NCBI GenBank assembly: GCA_027364735.1
Contig: DAHXOT010000033.1
Location: 1-64,000, forward strand
Origin: Hydrotalea sp.
GTDB taxonomy: Bacteria > Bacteroidota > Bacteroidia > Chitinophagales > Chitinophagaceae
Direction of reading: 5' to 3'
DNA: 64,000 nucleotides
Made by a program: the position numbers and the translations under genes
Notes under the pieces: generated by a model
What the model saw: only the letters and a program-made list of their open reading frames with translations
The model's database searches: none
What the model was told of the DNA's origin: nothing
Shown here: positions 25,043 through 34,358 of the stretch, piece by piece
How the letters are laid out: each line of letters opens with the position of its first letter
How positions within the stretch are numbered: position 1 is the first letter of the stretch

Positions 25043-26083
25043 GTGAAACCATATTTTGAAATTGCCGGTAGAAAAATTGGGTACGATTATACACCCTTGG
25101 TAATTGCTGAGATTGGCATTAATCATGAAGGAAATTTAGCAACTGCAAAAGCTATGGTGGATGCGGCTTTTAGTGCAGGTGTCGAGGTGGTAAAACATCA
25201 AACACATATTGTGGAAGATGAAATGAGTAGTGCTGCAAAAAATACTATTCCGGGAAATGCAGATATTAGTATTTACGAAATTATGCGGCGTTGTTCGTTG
25301 GATGAAGAAGCTGAGTTGGAGTTGAAAAAATATGTTGAAAGTAAAGGAATGATTTTTATATCAACACCATTTAGTAGAGCTGCAGCCGATCGGTTACATA
25401 AATGGAATGTACCCGCTTATAAAATTGGAAGTGGTGAGTGCAATAATTATCCATTATTAAATCATATTGCAGCTTTTGGTAAACCCATTATTTTAAGTAC
25501 CGGAATGAACACGATTGAAAGTGTAGCAAAAGCGGTTGCAATTTTTAAAAAATATCATGTGCCTTATGCATTATTGCATACAACCAACTTATATCCAACG
25601 CCCAATCATTTGGTGCGATTAGGAGCAATGGTTGAATTGCAAAATAATTTTCCGGATGCAGTTGTTGGATTAAGTGATCATACCTTAACCAATCATGCAT
25701 GTTGGGGAGCGGTTGCTTTAGGTGCAAGTATTTTGGAAAGGCATTTTACTGATAATATGAATCGCCCCGGTCCGGATATTATTTGTTCAATGGATCCGAA
25801 AGCTTGCAGCGAATTAATTGAAGGAGCAAAAATTTTGCAACAACAGCGTGGTGGTGTAAAAGGGCCGGCTGAAGAAGAACAGGTAACTATTGATTTTGCA
25901 TTTGCCACTATTTGTTCTATTAAATCAATAAAGAAAGGCGAAGTATTTACCAAAGAAAATATTTGGGTAAAGCGGCCCGGCAAAGGCGGAATATTAGCCG
26001 AAGATTATAATAAAGTGGTAGGAAAAATTGCAGCACATGATATAGCCAATGATGTGCAAATAGTATGGAGTGATATTGTATGA
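25043..26083 (+). CDS. neuB: NeuB-family nonulosonic acid synthase
   Basis: This 346-residue protein starts at GTG 25043. The NeuB barrel opens with [19 protein letters not shown] and carries [32 protein letters not shown] and VGLSDHT. The C-terminal SAF/antifreeze-like domain ([19 protein letters not shown]) caps the active site in the dimer. The enzyme condenses phosphoenolpyruvate with a six-carbon N-acyl sugar. With the NeuC-like and CMP-transferase genes it forms the core of a nonulosonate pathway, probably legionaminate-type (LegI/PtmC). It overlaps the formyltransferase gene by 4 bases. Confidence 0.92.
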   Translation: MKPYFEIAGRKIGYDYTPLVIAEIGINHEGNLATAKAMVDAAFSAGVEVVKHQTHIVEDEMSSAAKNTIPGNADISIYEIMRRCSLDEEAELELKKYVESKGMIFISTPFSRAAADRLHKWNVPAYKIGSGECNNYPLLNHIAAFGKPIILSTGMNTIESVAKAVAIFKKYHVPYALLHTTNLYPTPNHLVRLGAMVELQNNFPDAVVGLSDHTLTNHACWGAVALGASILERHFTDNMNRPGPDIICSMDPKACSELIEGAKILQQQRGGVKGPAEEEQVTIDFAFATICSIKSIKKGEVFTKENIWVKRPGKGGILAEDYNKVVGKIAAHDIANDVQIVWSDIV

Positions 26084-26892
26084 TGCGAATAGCTATTTTA
26101 ACAGGTAACGAATTAAGGCATCAATTTTTTAGAAAACGAATTGCCTTAACCACCGGTATTGAAGTAGTTCAATCTTTTTGTGAAACTGCACAGCAATTAA
26201 TTGCCGAAGAAATAACAGAAGAAAATGTATTGCGTCATCAACACTTGCAAGCAAGATTACAATCAGAAAAAGATTTTTTTGAATTGTTTACAAATACAGT
26301 TGATGACAAATCGAATGCTATGATAATTGAGCGAGGCACTATTAATGATGAAGAATATATAAAAGCTATTTTGGAATTAGATATTGATTTAATTGTTGTG
26401 TACGGCTCTTCAATATTAAAAAATAATTGGTTACAATTATTTCCTAAAAAAATAATCAATGTGCATCTTGGATTATCTCCGTATTATCGTGGTTCTGCAA
26501 CAAATTATTGGCCATTGATAGATGGTTTGCCGGAATGTGTGGGTGCTACTTTTATGTTTATAGATGAAGGAATTGATACAGGTGAAATCATACATCAAAT
26601 GCGGGCAAGCTATCAATATTTTGATACGCCATCAACAGTTGGCAATAGATTAATTAAAGATATGACTGCCGTTTTTGCTTCCATCATACTTCAATTTAAT
26701 TCTTTGCAAAAGCCTGGTAATATTAATTTTCACCCATTTAGAAAACTTTGTAGAAATAAAGATTATTCCGAAAATTCAGTTGATATAATATATAAAAATT
26801 TTTCCGGTAACATGATTGAAGAATATCTGAATCATCAACTTGAACGCGATAGTGTATTTCCAATTGTTCAAAATTTTGCTTTGCAATTATGA
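26080..26892 (+). CDS. Sugar N-formyltransferase-like protein
   Basis: This 270-residue protein belongs to the formyltransferase fold: [20 protein letters not shown], then [19 protein letters not shown] with the conserved His (Asn-His pattern), and [12 protein letters not shown] with the catalytic Asp. Free-standing relatives in glycan clusters transfer a formyl group from N10-formyltetrahydrofolate to an amino sugar. The fMet-tRNA role is unlikely given the context and missing C-terminal OB domain. It overlaps both neighbours by ATGA, placing it firmly between the NeuB-like synthase and the deacetylase. An N-formylated sugar is a reasonable inference. Confidence 0.8.
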   Translation: MMRIAILTGNELRHQFFRKRIALTTGIEVVQSFCETAQQLIAEEITEENVLRHQHLQARLQSEKDFFELFTNTVDDKSNAMIIERGTINDEEYIKAILELDIDLIVVYGSSILKNNWLQLFPKKIINVHLGLSPYYRGSATNYWPLIDGLPECVGATFMFIDEGIDTGEIIHQMRASYQYFDTPSTVGNRLIKDMTAVFASIILQFNSLQKPGNINFHPFRKLCRNKDYSENSVDIIYKNFSGNMIEEYLNHQLERDSVFPIVQNFALQL

Positions 26893-27812
26893 TAAAGGCA
26901 GTGATGTATCATTATATCCGAAAGCCAAGTGAAGAATATCCGTTCTTTAAATTTCTGCATATTAATGACTTCAAAAAACAGTTAGATTATTTTCAAGAAA
27001 AATATACCATTTTACATCCTTCTGTTTTAGTGGATAAGCAATTGCAAAGTGGCGTTATACTTACTTTTGATGATGGAGTAAAAGATCATTTTAATTTTGT
27101 ATTGCCCGAATTAATGAAAAGAAAAATTTCGGGTATTTTTTATGTTTCTACCGGCATGTATGCCAATAAAAAATTACTCGATGTTCATCGCTTACACATT
27201 TTGCTTGGCAAATTTGGAGGCGAATTTATTTATAAGCAAATAATGGCTTGCATCAATCAATCCATGTTGGTTGATGCACATATCGAAGAGTTTAAAACAC
27301 TTACCTATACCTCTCAGAAAAATGATGCATTTACCGTATTGGTAAAGCGAATGATGAATTATTTTATTGGGTATCAATATCGTGAAGCTGTTATGGATAT
27401 TTTGATGAAAGATTTAATTGCAGATGAAGAAAAATTATGTAAGCAATTTTATCTTTCTGAAAATGATATTAAACAAATGCACAGTGCAGGAATGATAATA
27501 GGAAGCCATACTGCTCAGCATAAAGTGATGAGCAAATTATCATTAGTTGAACAAGAAAAAGAAATCAACGATTCATTTTCTTTTATCGATTCAGTTTTAG
27601 GTAAGCAAAGCATAAGAACTTTTTGCTACCCTTATGGAGGCTTTCATACATTTACCTCCGATACCGAAAAATTATTACATCAATACAATTGCAATTATGC
27701 TTTTAACGTTGAACCAAGAGATATTGAGTGGAATGATTTAATTCATAAACAACAAGCATTACCTCGATATGATTGTAATGTATTTCCTTACGGAAAAATT
27801 TGGGAGAATTGA
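26889..27812 (+). CDS. NodB-type polysaccharide/sugar deacetylase
   Basis: This 307-residue protein carries the metal-dependent deacetylase motifs GVILTFDDGVKDH (catalytic Asp pair) and GSHTAQH (His-box), and a later CYPYGG motif typical of NodB-fold enzymes. There is no signal peptide, so it should act in the cytoplasm on a soluble or lipid-linked sugar rather than on exported polymer. It overlaps the formyltransferase gene by 4 bases and abuts the NeuC-like gene. Removal of an N-acetyl before N-formylation would explain the pairing; this is inference. Confidence 0.85.
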   Translation: MIKAVMYHYIRKPSEEYPFFKFLHINDFKKQLDYFQEKYTILHPSVLVDKQLQSGVILTFDDGVKDHFNFVLPELMKRKISGIFYVSTGMYANKKLLDVHRLHILLGKFGGEFIYKQIMACINQSMLVDAHIEEFKTLTYTSQKNDAFTVLVKRMMNYFIGYQYREAVMDILMKDLIADEEKLCKQFYLSENDIKQMHSAGMIIGSHTAQHKVMSKLSLVEQEKEINDSFSFIDSVLGKQSIRTFCYPYGGFHTFTSDTEKLLHQYNCNYAFNVEPRDIEWNDLIHKQQALPRYDCNVFPYGKIWEN

Positions 27813-28934
27813 ATGAAAAAGAAAATAGTTTTTTTAACTGGAACTAGAGCCGATTTTGGTAAGCTGAAATCTTTAATTCAGGGAATCAAAAATAGCAATC
27901 AGTTTGAAGTGCACATTTTTGCCACAGGTATGCACATGGATATGAAATATGGGTTTACGGTAAATGAAATTATCAAATGTGGTTTCGATAATATTTTTCG
28001 TTATATCAATCATGATAATGAAAGCTTAATGGAAATAACACTTGCCAATACTATTGAAGGTTTGGCAAGATATGTTCGATTAATTCAGCCTGAATTAATT
28101 GTAGTACATGGAGATAGAGTAGAAGCATTGGCTGGTGCAACGGTTGGTGCGTTGAATAATATTTTGGTAGCACATATTGAAGGAGGAGAATTAAGTGGTA
28201 CGGTAGATGAATTAATTCGTCATGCCGTTTCTAAATTAAGTCATACTCATTTTGTAGCCAATGATGATGCCAAAAAACGTTTAATGCAAATGGGCGAATT
28301 GGAAAAAAGTATTTATGTAATTGGCTCTCCAGATATGGATGTAATGCTATCTAATAAATTGCCTTCATGGAGTTTTGTAAAAGAAAAATATGAAATTCCT
28401 TTCGATCGTTTTGCAATTTCCATGTTTCATCCGGTTACTACCGAAATAGAAAAAATGGATGAATATGCTGAAGAATATTTGAAAGCACTTACTTTATCGC
28501 AACAAAATTATATTATCATTTATCCGAACAATGATAAAGGTGCAGACTTTATTTTATCTAAATTAAAACACCTTCAACACAACAACTCATTCCGATTGTT
28601 TCCTTCCGTTCGATTCGAAAATTTTTTAGTAATGATGAAACAATCTATGTTTATTATTGGCAATTCCAGTGCAGGTATTAGAGAAGCACCTTATTATGGA
28701 TTACCTACTGTTAATGTAGGAACCAGGCAAAATGGAAGAACCAATAACCCCGATATTATTCATACAGGGTATTATCATTCAGAAATTATTACTGCAATTC
28801 ATAGGGCATTGGAATTACAATTGTTGCCTAAAAAACTTTTTGGTGATGGAAAAAGCAACGAAAAATTTGTTGCAATATTACAGTCGGATACATTCTGGAA
28901 TACGTTTAAGCAAAAACAATTTAACGATAATTAA
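27813..28934 (+). CDS. neuC: NeuC-like hydrolysing UDP-sugar 2-epimerase
   Basis: This 373-residue GT-B-fold enzyme opens FLTGTRADFGKLKSLIQGI, the NeuC/LegG signature rather than the WecB-type GTRPE. HGDRVEALAGATVGALNN, AHIEGGELSGTVDELIRHA and IGNSSAGIREAPYYGLPTVN are also present. It removes UDP and epimerises carbon 2, giving the substrate of the NeuB-like synthase. It starts on the base after the deacetylase stop. Legionaminate-type LegG is favoured by context, but ManNAc production cannot be ruled out. Confidence 0.9.
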   Translation: MKKKIVFLTGTRADFGKLKSLIQGIKNSNQFEVHIFATGMHMDMKYGFTVNEIIKCGFDNIFRYINHDNESLMEITLANTIEGLARYVRLIQPELIVVHGDRVEALAGATVGALNNILVAHIEGGELSGTVDELIRHAVSKLSHTHFVANDDAKKRLMQMGELEKSIYVIGSPDMDVMLSNKLPSWSFVKEKYEIPFDRFAISMFHPVTTEIEKMDEYAEEYLKALTLSQQNYIIIYPNNDKGADFILSKLKHLQHNNSFRLFPSVRFENFLVMMKQSMFIIGNSSAGIREAPYYGLPTVNVGTRQNGRTNNPDIIHTGYYHSEIITAIHRALELQLLPKKLFGDGKSNEKFVAILQSDTFWNTFKQKQFNDN

Positions 28935-28958
28935 AACTGTACTTATATTTTATAATTC

Positions 28959-29804
28959 ATGCATTCACGAATTAAAACTGTAATAGAAGCTAAAAAGTCT
29001 AAAAAACTTTTCAATTTCAGCGAATTTATTCGATACAAAGATTTATTGTATTTTATGGTATTACGTGATGTAACAGTATTGTATAAACAAACAATTTTAG
29101 GTTTTGCTTGGGCAATAATTAATCCTCTTTTTCAAATAGTAGTTTTTAGTTTAATTTTTGGTAAGTTAGTAGGCGTAAAACCCGATATTAATAATATGCC
29201 TTATCCTATCTTTTCTTGTTTAGCTGTAATTCCATGGACCTACTTTTCTAATTCACTCAATGCTTCGGGCAGCAGTTTAATCAACGCAAATAATATTCTT
29301 TCTAAAGTATATTTTCCTAGAATGATATTGCCCTTAGTGCCTGTTTTATCAAAACTGGTAGATTTTTCAATTTCTTTTCTCATCCTTATTGCCATGATGT
29401 TTTTTTATCGGTATCATCCCGGAAATAATATTGTATTTGTTATTATTCCATTATTCTTAGCTATCATTACTTCAGCTGGTTTGGGTTTTTGGTTTTCTGC
29501 ATTATCCATCCAATATCGCGATTTTAAATTTGCACTATCCTTCATGTTACCATTATTAATGTACATAGCTCCTGTTGCATTTCCGGCTTCAAAAGTGTTA
29601 CATACTTTAGGCAATACATGGTATCGGGTTTATGCAATGTATCCAATGGTTGGTGCAATAGAAGGATTTAGAAATTGTTTCTCTGCCAATGCATCCATTC
29701 CATGGAACTTACTGTTGATAAGTTATATAAGTGCTATTGCCTTATTTATAAGTGGTGCATGGTATTTTAAAAAAACAGAAAAATATTTTGCAGATATAGT
29801 GTAA
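28959..29804 (+). CDS. wzm: Wzm-type ABC-2 polysaccharide permease
   Basis: This 281-residue inner-membrane protein has six hydrophobic segments and the ABC-2 opening RDVTVLYKQTILGFAWAIIN, as in O-antigen and teichoic-acid exporters. Its ATPase partner is at 30366, separated by a KdsC-like phosphatase gene. It should export a lipid-linked glycan across the inner membrane. Confidence 0.9.
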   Translation: MHSRIKTVIEAKKSKKLFNFSEFIRYKDLLYFMVLRDVTVLYKQTILGFAWAIINPLFQIVVFSLIFGKLVGVKPDINNMPYPIFSCLAVIPWTYFSNSLNASGSSLINANNILSKVYFPRMILPLVPVLSKLVDFSISFLILIAMMFFYRYHPGNNIVFVIIPLFLAIITSAGLGFWFSALSIQYRDFKFALSFMLPLLMYIAPVAFPASKVLHTLGNTWYRVYAMYPMVGAIEGFRNCFSANASIPWNLLLISYISAIALFISGAWYFKKTEKYFADIV

Positions 29805-29826
29805 CCTGCAAATACACACTACTCAA

Positions 29827-29848
29827 CATTGTTGCGTCGCACTCTTCA
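29827..29848. repeat. Inverted copy of the GTGCGACGCAAC element
   Basis: GTTGCGTCGCAC (29832-29843) is the exact reverse complement of the 12-mer near 24970. Both occupy spacers inside the glycan block. TATCTTTA just downstream is near the -7 consensus, so an internal promoter before the phosphatase gene is possible. Confidence 0.35.
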
Positions 29849-29880
29849 ACTATAGTATCTTTAATCAACAAAAATATTCA

Positions 29881-30357
29881 ATGAAAATAAAATTATTTCT
29901 TACCGATGTTGATGGCGTATTAACCGATGCAGGCATGTATTATACCGAAAGTGGAGATGAATTTAAAAAGTTTAATACCCACGACGGTATGGGCTTAATG
30001 TTATTAAAAGAAAAAGGAATTAAGCGAGGTATAATTACAACCGAAAACACAAAAATTGTTGAGCGAAGGGCAGCAAAACTTAAAATGGATTATCTATATC
30101 AAGGAAAAGGTTTTGGCAATAAATTAGAAGCTGCATTAGAAATTTGTGAAAAAGAAGGTATTAGTATTAAAGAGGCAGCATATATTGGCGATGATATTAA
30201 TTGTATAGAACTTTTACAAGCAGTAGGAATAGCTGCTTGTCCTGCTAATGCTTTGCCACCGGTAAAAGCGATACCCGGAATTATACAGTTGCAAAAAAGC
30301 GGAGGCGATGGTGCCGTAAGAGAATTTATAGATTTGATTTTAGCAGATAAAATTTAA
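29881..30357 (+). CDS. KdsC-like HAD phosphatase
   Basis: This 158-residue small HAD protein opens KLFLTDVDGVLTDAGMYY (DxD nucleophile and acid/base), has GIITTE as the second motif and GDDINCIELL as the last. It lacks a large cap, like KdsC and nonulosonate-9-phosphate phosphatases. The last motif has Cys where many relatives carry Asp, but the DD pair remains. It could release Kdo or a nonulosonic acid from its phosphate. It sits between the genes for the two halves of the ABC exporter. A NeuC-NeuB route normally needs no phosphatase, so its substrate is an open question. Confidence 0.82.
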   Translation: MKIKLFLTDVDGVLTDAGMYYTESGDEFKKFNTHDGMGLMLLKEKGIKRGIITTENTKIVERRAAKLKMDYLYQGKGFGNKLEAALEICEKEGISIKEAAYIGDDINCIELLQAVGIAACPANALPPVKAIPGIIQLQKSGGDGAVREFIDLILADKI

Positions 30358-30365
30358 AATGAATA

Positions 30366-31649
30366 ATGGCTAAGAACATTGCAATAAAAGTTACCAATTT
30401 ATCTAAAGCATACCGCATAGGATTAAAAAGAGCCAAAGACAAAACTTTAGTTGAATCTTTCATTCGAACAGTGCAATATCCTTTTATCAACTTTAAACGC
30501 ATAACCAGCTTAAAAAAATTAAATAGCAATTCTCAAGGCGATGATGTGTTTTGGGCTAATAAACATATTTCGTTTGAAGTGCATGAAGGAGAAGTATTGG
30601 GAATTATAGGTAAAAATGGAGCCGGTAAAAGTACACTACTAAAATTACTATCGCATATAACAGAGCCAACAGAAGGAAAAATTGAAATTTATGGTCGCGT
30701 AGCCAGTTTATTAGAAGTAGGCACAGGCTTTAATCCCGATTTAACAGGCAAAGAAAATATTTATCTTAACGGAACAATACTTGGATTAACAAAAAAAGAA
30801 ATTGATGCTCGATACAATGATATTGTTGAGTTTTCGGGAATAGAACAGTTTATAGAAACACCGGTAAAACGATATAGTAGTGGAATGAAGGTAAGATTGG
30901 CTTTTGCAGTTGCTGCTCATCTCGATCCGGAAGTATTAATTATAGACGAAGTGTTAGCAGTAGGCGATGCAGAATTTCAAAAAAAATGTTTGGGAAAAGT
31001 ACATTCAATTGCCAGTACCGAAGGCAGAACTGTATTGTTTGTATCGCATGATATGGCTGCTATTAAAAGCTTATGCTCTCGGGCTTTGTTATTGCAGAAA
31101 GGAAAAGTTATTGCCGATGGTAACCCTGCCGAAGTGGTTGATTTTTATTTAAAAAATAATACATCTAAACCCGAAAATCAATTACGTGTTGATGAAATGA
31201 AAAGAAGTGGCAATGGAAAATTTAAAGCCACCGGTATTGAATTTTTAAATGATAAAATGGAGCAAGTTGCTGTATTAGAAAGTGGCATGAATTTAAATAT
31301 CAAAATTTATTATGAATGTTTTGCCAAGCCAATCAATCCTGTAATAAACCTCTTAATTAAAAATAATTTACAATTACCGGTAGTTAATTTATTAACACGT
31401 GTTGCATACAATGGCATTATTAAACTAAAAAACGAAGGCTACATAATTTGTAACATTCCCAAATTGCCATTAATGGCCGGAAGATATTTTATTGATTTAT
31501 CTTTTAAGTTCGATTTTGAGTTTACAGATTATATTGAAGATATTGTTACAATTGATGTAGAAAAAGGCGATTATTATGCAACGGGAAAAATGTTAGATTC
31601 AATGCGTGATGGTATTTTAATTTATCACGAATGGAAAATTGATGAATAG
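30366..31649 (+). CDS. wzt: Wzt-type ABC ATPase with C-terminal glycan-binding domain
   Basis: This 427-residue protein has an ATPase domain in residues 1-250: Walker A GKNGAGKST, signature YSSGMKVRLAFA and Walker B VLIIDEVLAVGD, all canonical. Residues from about 275 form an extra beta-rich domain like the carbohydrate-binding tail of Wzt exporters (FKATGIEFLNDKMEQVAVLE, YFIDLSFKFDFEF). In known cases this tail recognises the capped non-reducing end of the finished glycan. It pairs with the permease at 28959. Confidence 0.92.
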   Translation: MAKNIAIKVTNLSKAYRIGLKRAKDKTLVESFIRTVQYPFINFKRITSLKKLNSNSQGDDVFWANKHISFEVHEGEVLGIIGKNGAGKSTLLKLLSHITEPTEGKIEIYGRVASLLEVGTGFNPDLTGKENIYLNGTILGLTKKEIDARYNDIVEFSGIEQFIETPVKRYSSGMKVRLAFAVAAHLDPEVLIIDEVLAVGDAEFQKKCLGKVHSIASTEGRTVLFVSHDMAAIKSLCSRALLLQKGKVIADGNPAEVVDFYLKNNTSKPENQLRVDEMKRSGNGKFKATGIEFLNDKMEQVAVLESGMNLNIKIYYECFAKPINPVINLLIKNNLQLPVVNLLTRVAYNGIIKLKNEGYIICNIPKLPLMAGRYFIDLSFKFDFEFTDYIEDIVTIDVEKGDYYATGKMLDSMRDGILIYHEWKIDE

Positions 31650-31697
31650 TTGATGTAAACTTTTATTCTTTATAACAAAGATTGTTAACGATACTTC

Positions 31698-33113
31698 ATG
31701 AAAGTAAAAAAGCGAATTGCCATAACAATTAGTTTTAGTTTCTCTATCAGATATATTATACGAACCGGTTTACTTGAGCAAATAAAAACTTTTGCAGAGC
31801 CTGTAATATGTATTTTCTGGAATCAGGAAGATGTGATAAAAGAATTGCAGGATAAAGGTTTTGAAGTACATATAGTTGCAGAATCTGTTAAGAGTAATGA
31901 ATATGCCAATATTAGGTATAAATTAGATTATTGGTTTAGACATTTTCAACTAAAAAGTTATTCAAAAAATTTTGAACCACGTTATCTCGAAAAATTTAAG
32001 CCATTAAAAAAAGTAATTAAAAACAGACTTCGAGAATACTTTAATGTATTCAAATTGTATATTCCCGGTTATCTTTCCAAATTGCAATCACTCGAAAAAA
32101 AATTGTTACAGACTGATACCAACTATAACGAGATGATTGATTTGATTCAACGCTTACAACTTGATGCGGTTTTTTCTGTAACTCCTTTTCATACTCAGGA
32201 AGATATTTTTTTGCGTGCCGCAAAAGCGAGTAATAAAAAAATGATTACTTCTATTTTATCATTCGATAACATTGTTAAGCGTGGATGGATTCCTGTAAAC
32301 TACGATTGTTATATGGTTTGGAATAAATATAACGATGCAGAGTTGCGAAGAATTTATACTGAAGCTATTATTCAAAACAATGCGAATGTTACTATTGTAG
32401 GAGCGCCTCAATTCGACTTTTATAAAAAAAAGGAATATTTATTATCTCGTGAAGCATGGTTGCAATTAGTTGGATTACCCATTACCGATAGAAAAATTAT
32501 TTTGTATGCAGGTGGCCCTGTTAGCTTATTTCCTCAAGAGCCACAATTTTTACAGCACATTGTAGAAGCATTGGAAAACGGGTTGATAAAAGGAAACCCG
32601 ATTATTTTATTCCGTTGCCATCCAATTGATACAATTGAAAGATGGAAAAAAGTAATTCCATCTTCCGAGTATGTTTATTTCGATTTGTCTTGGACCGGTA
32701 ATTCAAAATTAACTTATGCTAATATTACCGATCAAGATATTATGAAACTCTGCTCCACGCTGCATTTTACAGATATTCATATTAATGTAGCATCCACTAT
32801 GACCATTGACGGAAGTGCCTATCACAAGCCTCAAATTTGTCCGGCTTACGATGAATTATATCCTAACGAGTTACATGCACTGTCAGGATTTTATACTCAA
32901 GAGCATTATAGTTATACTACAAAAACAGGTGGAATTACATTAGCAAAGAATAGAAAAGAATTAATTTATTGTATTAATGATGCTTTACAACACCCCGAAA
33001 ATTATATTAATAAGTGTAATGATGTAGTAAAGGAAGTAATAACTTTTACCGATGGAAAGTGTACAGAACGTGTGATAGCTGTTTTACAAAAAGAAGTAGA
33101 AAAAATAGTGTAA
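31698..33113 (+). CDS. Putative GT-B-type glycosyltransferase, family uncertain
   Basis: This 471-residue cytoplasmic protein has no membrane segment. The C-terminal half has GT-B-like signs: IILYAGGPVSLF at a domain start, ILFRCHPIDTIERW and HINVASTMTIDGSAYHKP, resembling the nucleotide-binding edge in glycerophosphotransferase- or capsule-type transferases. The N-terminal half has a basic helical insert (about 85-135). I cannot name the family. Position directly after wzt and one base before a GT4 gene suggests that it builds or caps the exported glycan. Confidence 0.6.
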   Translation: MKVKKRIAITISFSFSIRYIIRTGLLEQIKTFAEPVICIFWNQEDVIKELQDKGFEVHIVAESVKSNEYANIRYKLDYWFRHFQLKSYSKNFEPRYLEKFKPLKKVIKNRLREYFNVFKLYIPGYLSKLQSLEKKLLQTDTNYNEMIDLIQRLQLDAVFSVTPFHTQEDIFLRAAKASNKKMITSILSFDNIVKRGWIPVNYDCYMVWNKYNDAELRRIYTEAIIQNNANVTIVGAPQFDFYKKKEYLLSREAWLQLVGLPITDRKIILYAGGPVSLFPQEPQFLQHIVEALENGLIKGNPIILFRCHPIDTIERWKKVIPSSEYVYFDLSWTGNSKLTYANITDQDIMKLCSTLHFTDIHINVASTMTIDGSAYHKPQICPAYDELYPNELHALSGFYTQEHYSYTTKTGGITLAKNRKELIYCINDALQHPENYINKCNDVVKEVITFTDGKCTERVIAVLQKEVEKIV

Positions 33114-34351
33114 TGAAAATTGTTCATGTAGTTTTAAATTATTATCCTTCTATTGGTGGAACACAATGGTTATTTCAAAATATTTCTGAAAGGTTGGTGA
33201 AGAATTATGGCGATGATGTAACCGTATTAACCATAGATTCTTTTTATGCTTCTGAAAAGAAAAAATATAAAAAAATTCTTCTTCCCAAAGAAAACTATAA
33301 TGGGGTATACATTGAAAGGTTTCCTTTTATTCGATATCACTTGCCTTTATTTCGATTGATTAATAGAATTACTAATAAAATATTTCATTATCGTTTCGAA
33401 TGGGTGATTGAAAAATTATACGGACCGTTATCTATCAGTCTGAAAAAAAGATTAAATAGCATAGAGGCAGATGTAATTTGTGGTTCGTCTTCAGCTTATT
33501 CTTTTATGAATTATCCTTTAAGGCGAAAGGGTAATAGAAAACCATTTGTTTTTATGGGAGCAATTCACTTTGTTTCTCAAAATAATCAAACAGATATTTC
33601 ACAAAAAAAACTCGCTGCAATTCAACAATCCGAAATGTATATTGCTAATACACAATTCGAAAAAGATAAGTTAATTGCTTTAAAAGTTCCTGCAGAAAAT
33701 ATTGCTGTAATAGGTTGCGGAGTTGATATAGATAATTTTGGTTATGAGGCAGATTTGAATTTACGCAATGAATTGCATATTGATGATACCGATATTGTAT
33801 TTGGTTTTGTGGGCAGACAAGAGCCTGTAAAGAGTTTAGATATTTTAATTAAAGCTTTTGTTATACTATCTGCAAAATATGCCAATGCTAAATTAGTGAT
33901 TGCCGGAGCCGATTCGTGGTACACTTCCGAGTTAAAAAAAATGATAGATACTGCCGAGTGTGCCAATAATATTGTTTTGTTAAGTAATATAGATGAGCAA
34001 CAAAAAATACAGCTACTTCAGTCTATAGATATTTTTGTTTCGGCATCGGCGAGTGAATCGTTTGGAATTGTATTTATTGAAGCATGGGCATGCAAAAAAC
34101 CTGTAATTGGTGCAAATGTTGGAGCAATTAATTGTGTAATTGATGATGGAATAAACGGCTTATTATTTAACCCTTTTGATGCAAATGATTTAAGCGATAA
34201 AATGAAGTTGTTAATTGAGCAAAAAAATACACGAAATGCAATGGGCGATCGTGGTTACAAAAAAGTACAACAACAATATACTTGGGATATCATTACAGAA
34301 AAATATAGAAATACGTACAAGAAAGCTATCTTAAAATTTAAGAATAACTAA
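33113..34351 (+). CDS. GT4-family glycosyltransferase
   Basis: This 412-residue protein uses ATG 33113, overlapping the previous stop by one base (TAATG). It opens KIVHVVLNYYPSIGGTQW, the donor-domain loop of GT4 enzymes. IVFGFVGRQEPVKSLDILI marks the start of the second Rossmann domain, and SASESFGIVFIEAWACKKPV carries the E-x7-E nucleotide-sugar motif. It is a retaining glycosyltransferase of the glycan assembly line; donor and acceptor are unknown. Confidence 0.9.
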   Translation: MKIVHVVLNYYPSIGGTQWLFQNISERLVKNYGDDVTVLTIDSFYASEKKKYKKILLPKENYNGVYIERFPFIRYHLPLFRLINRITNKIFHYRFEWVIEKLYGPLSISLKKRLNSIEADVICGSSSAYSFMNYPLRRKGNRKPFVFMGAIHFVSQNNQTDISQKKLAAIQQSEMYIANTQFEKDKLIALKVPAENIAVIGCGVDIDNFGYEADLNLRNELHIDDTDIVFGFVGRQEPVKSLDILIKAFVILSAKYANAKLVIAGADSWYTSELKKMIDTAECANNIVLLSNIDEQQKIQLLQSIDIFVSASASESFGIVFIEAWACKKPVIGANVGAINCVIDDGINGLLFNPFDANDLSDKMKLLIEQKNTRNAMGDRGYKKVQQQYTWDIITEKYRNTYKKAILKFKNN

Positions 34352-34358
34352 TTAACTC

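Noticed and set aside
26080-26892. Methionyl-tRNA formyltransferase (fmt)
   Set aside because: The formyltransferase core is present, but the C-terminal tRNA-binding domain is absent and the gene is embedded in a sugar operon by ATGA overlaps.
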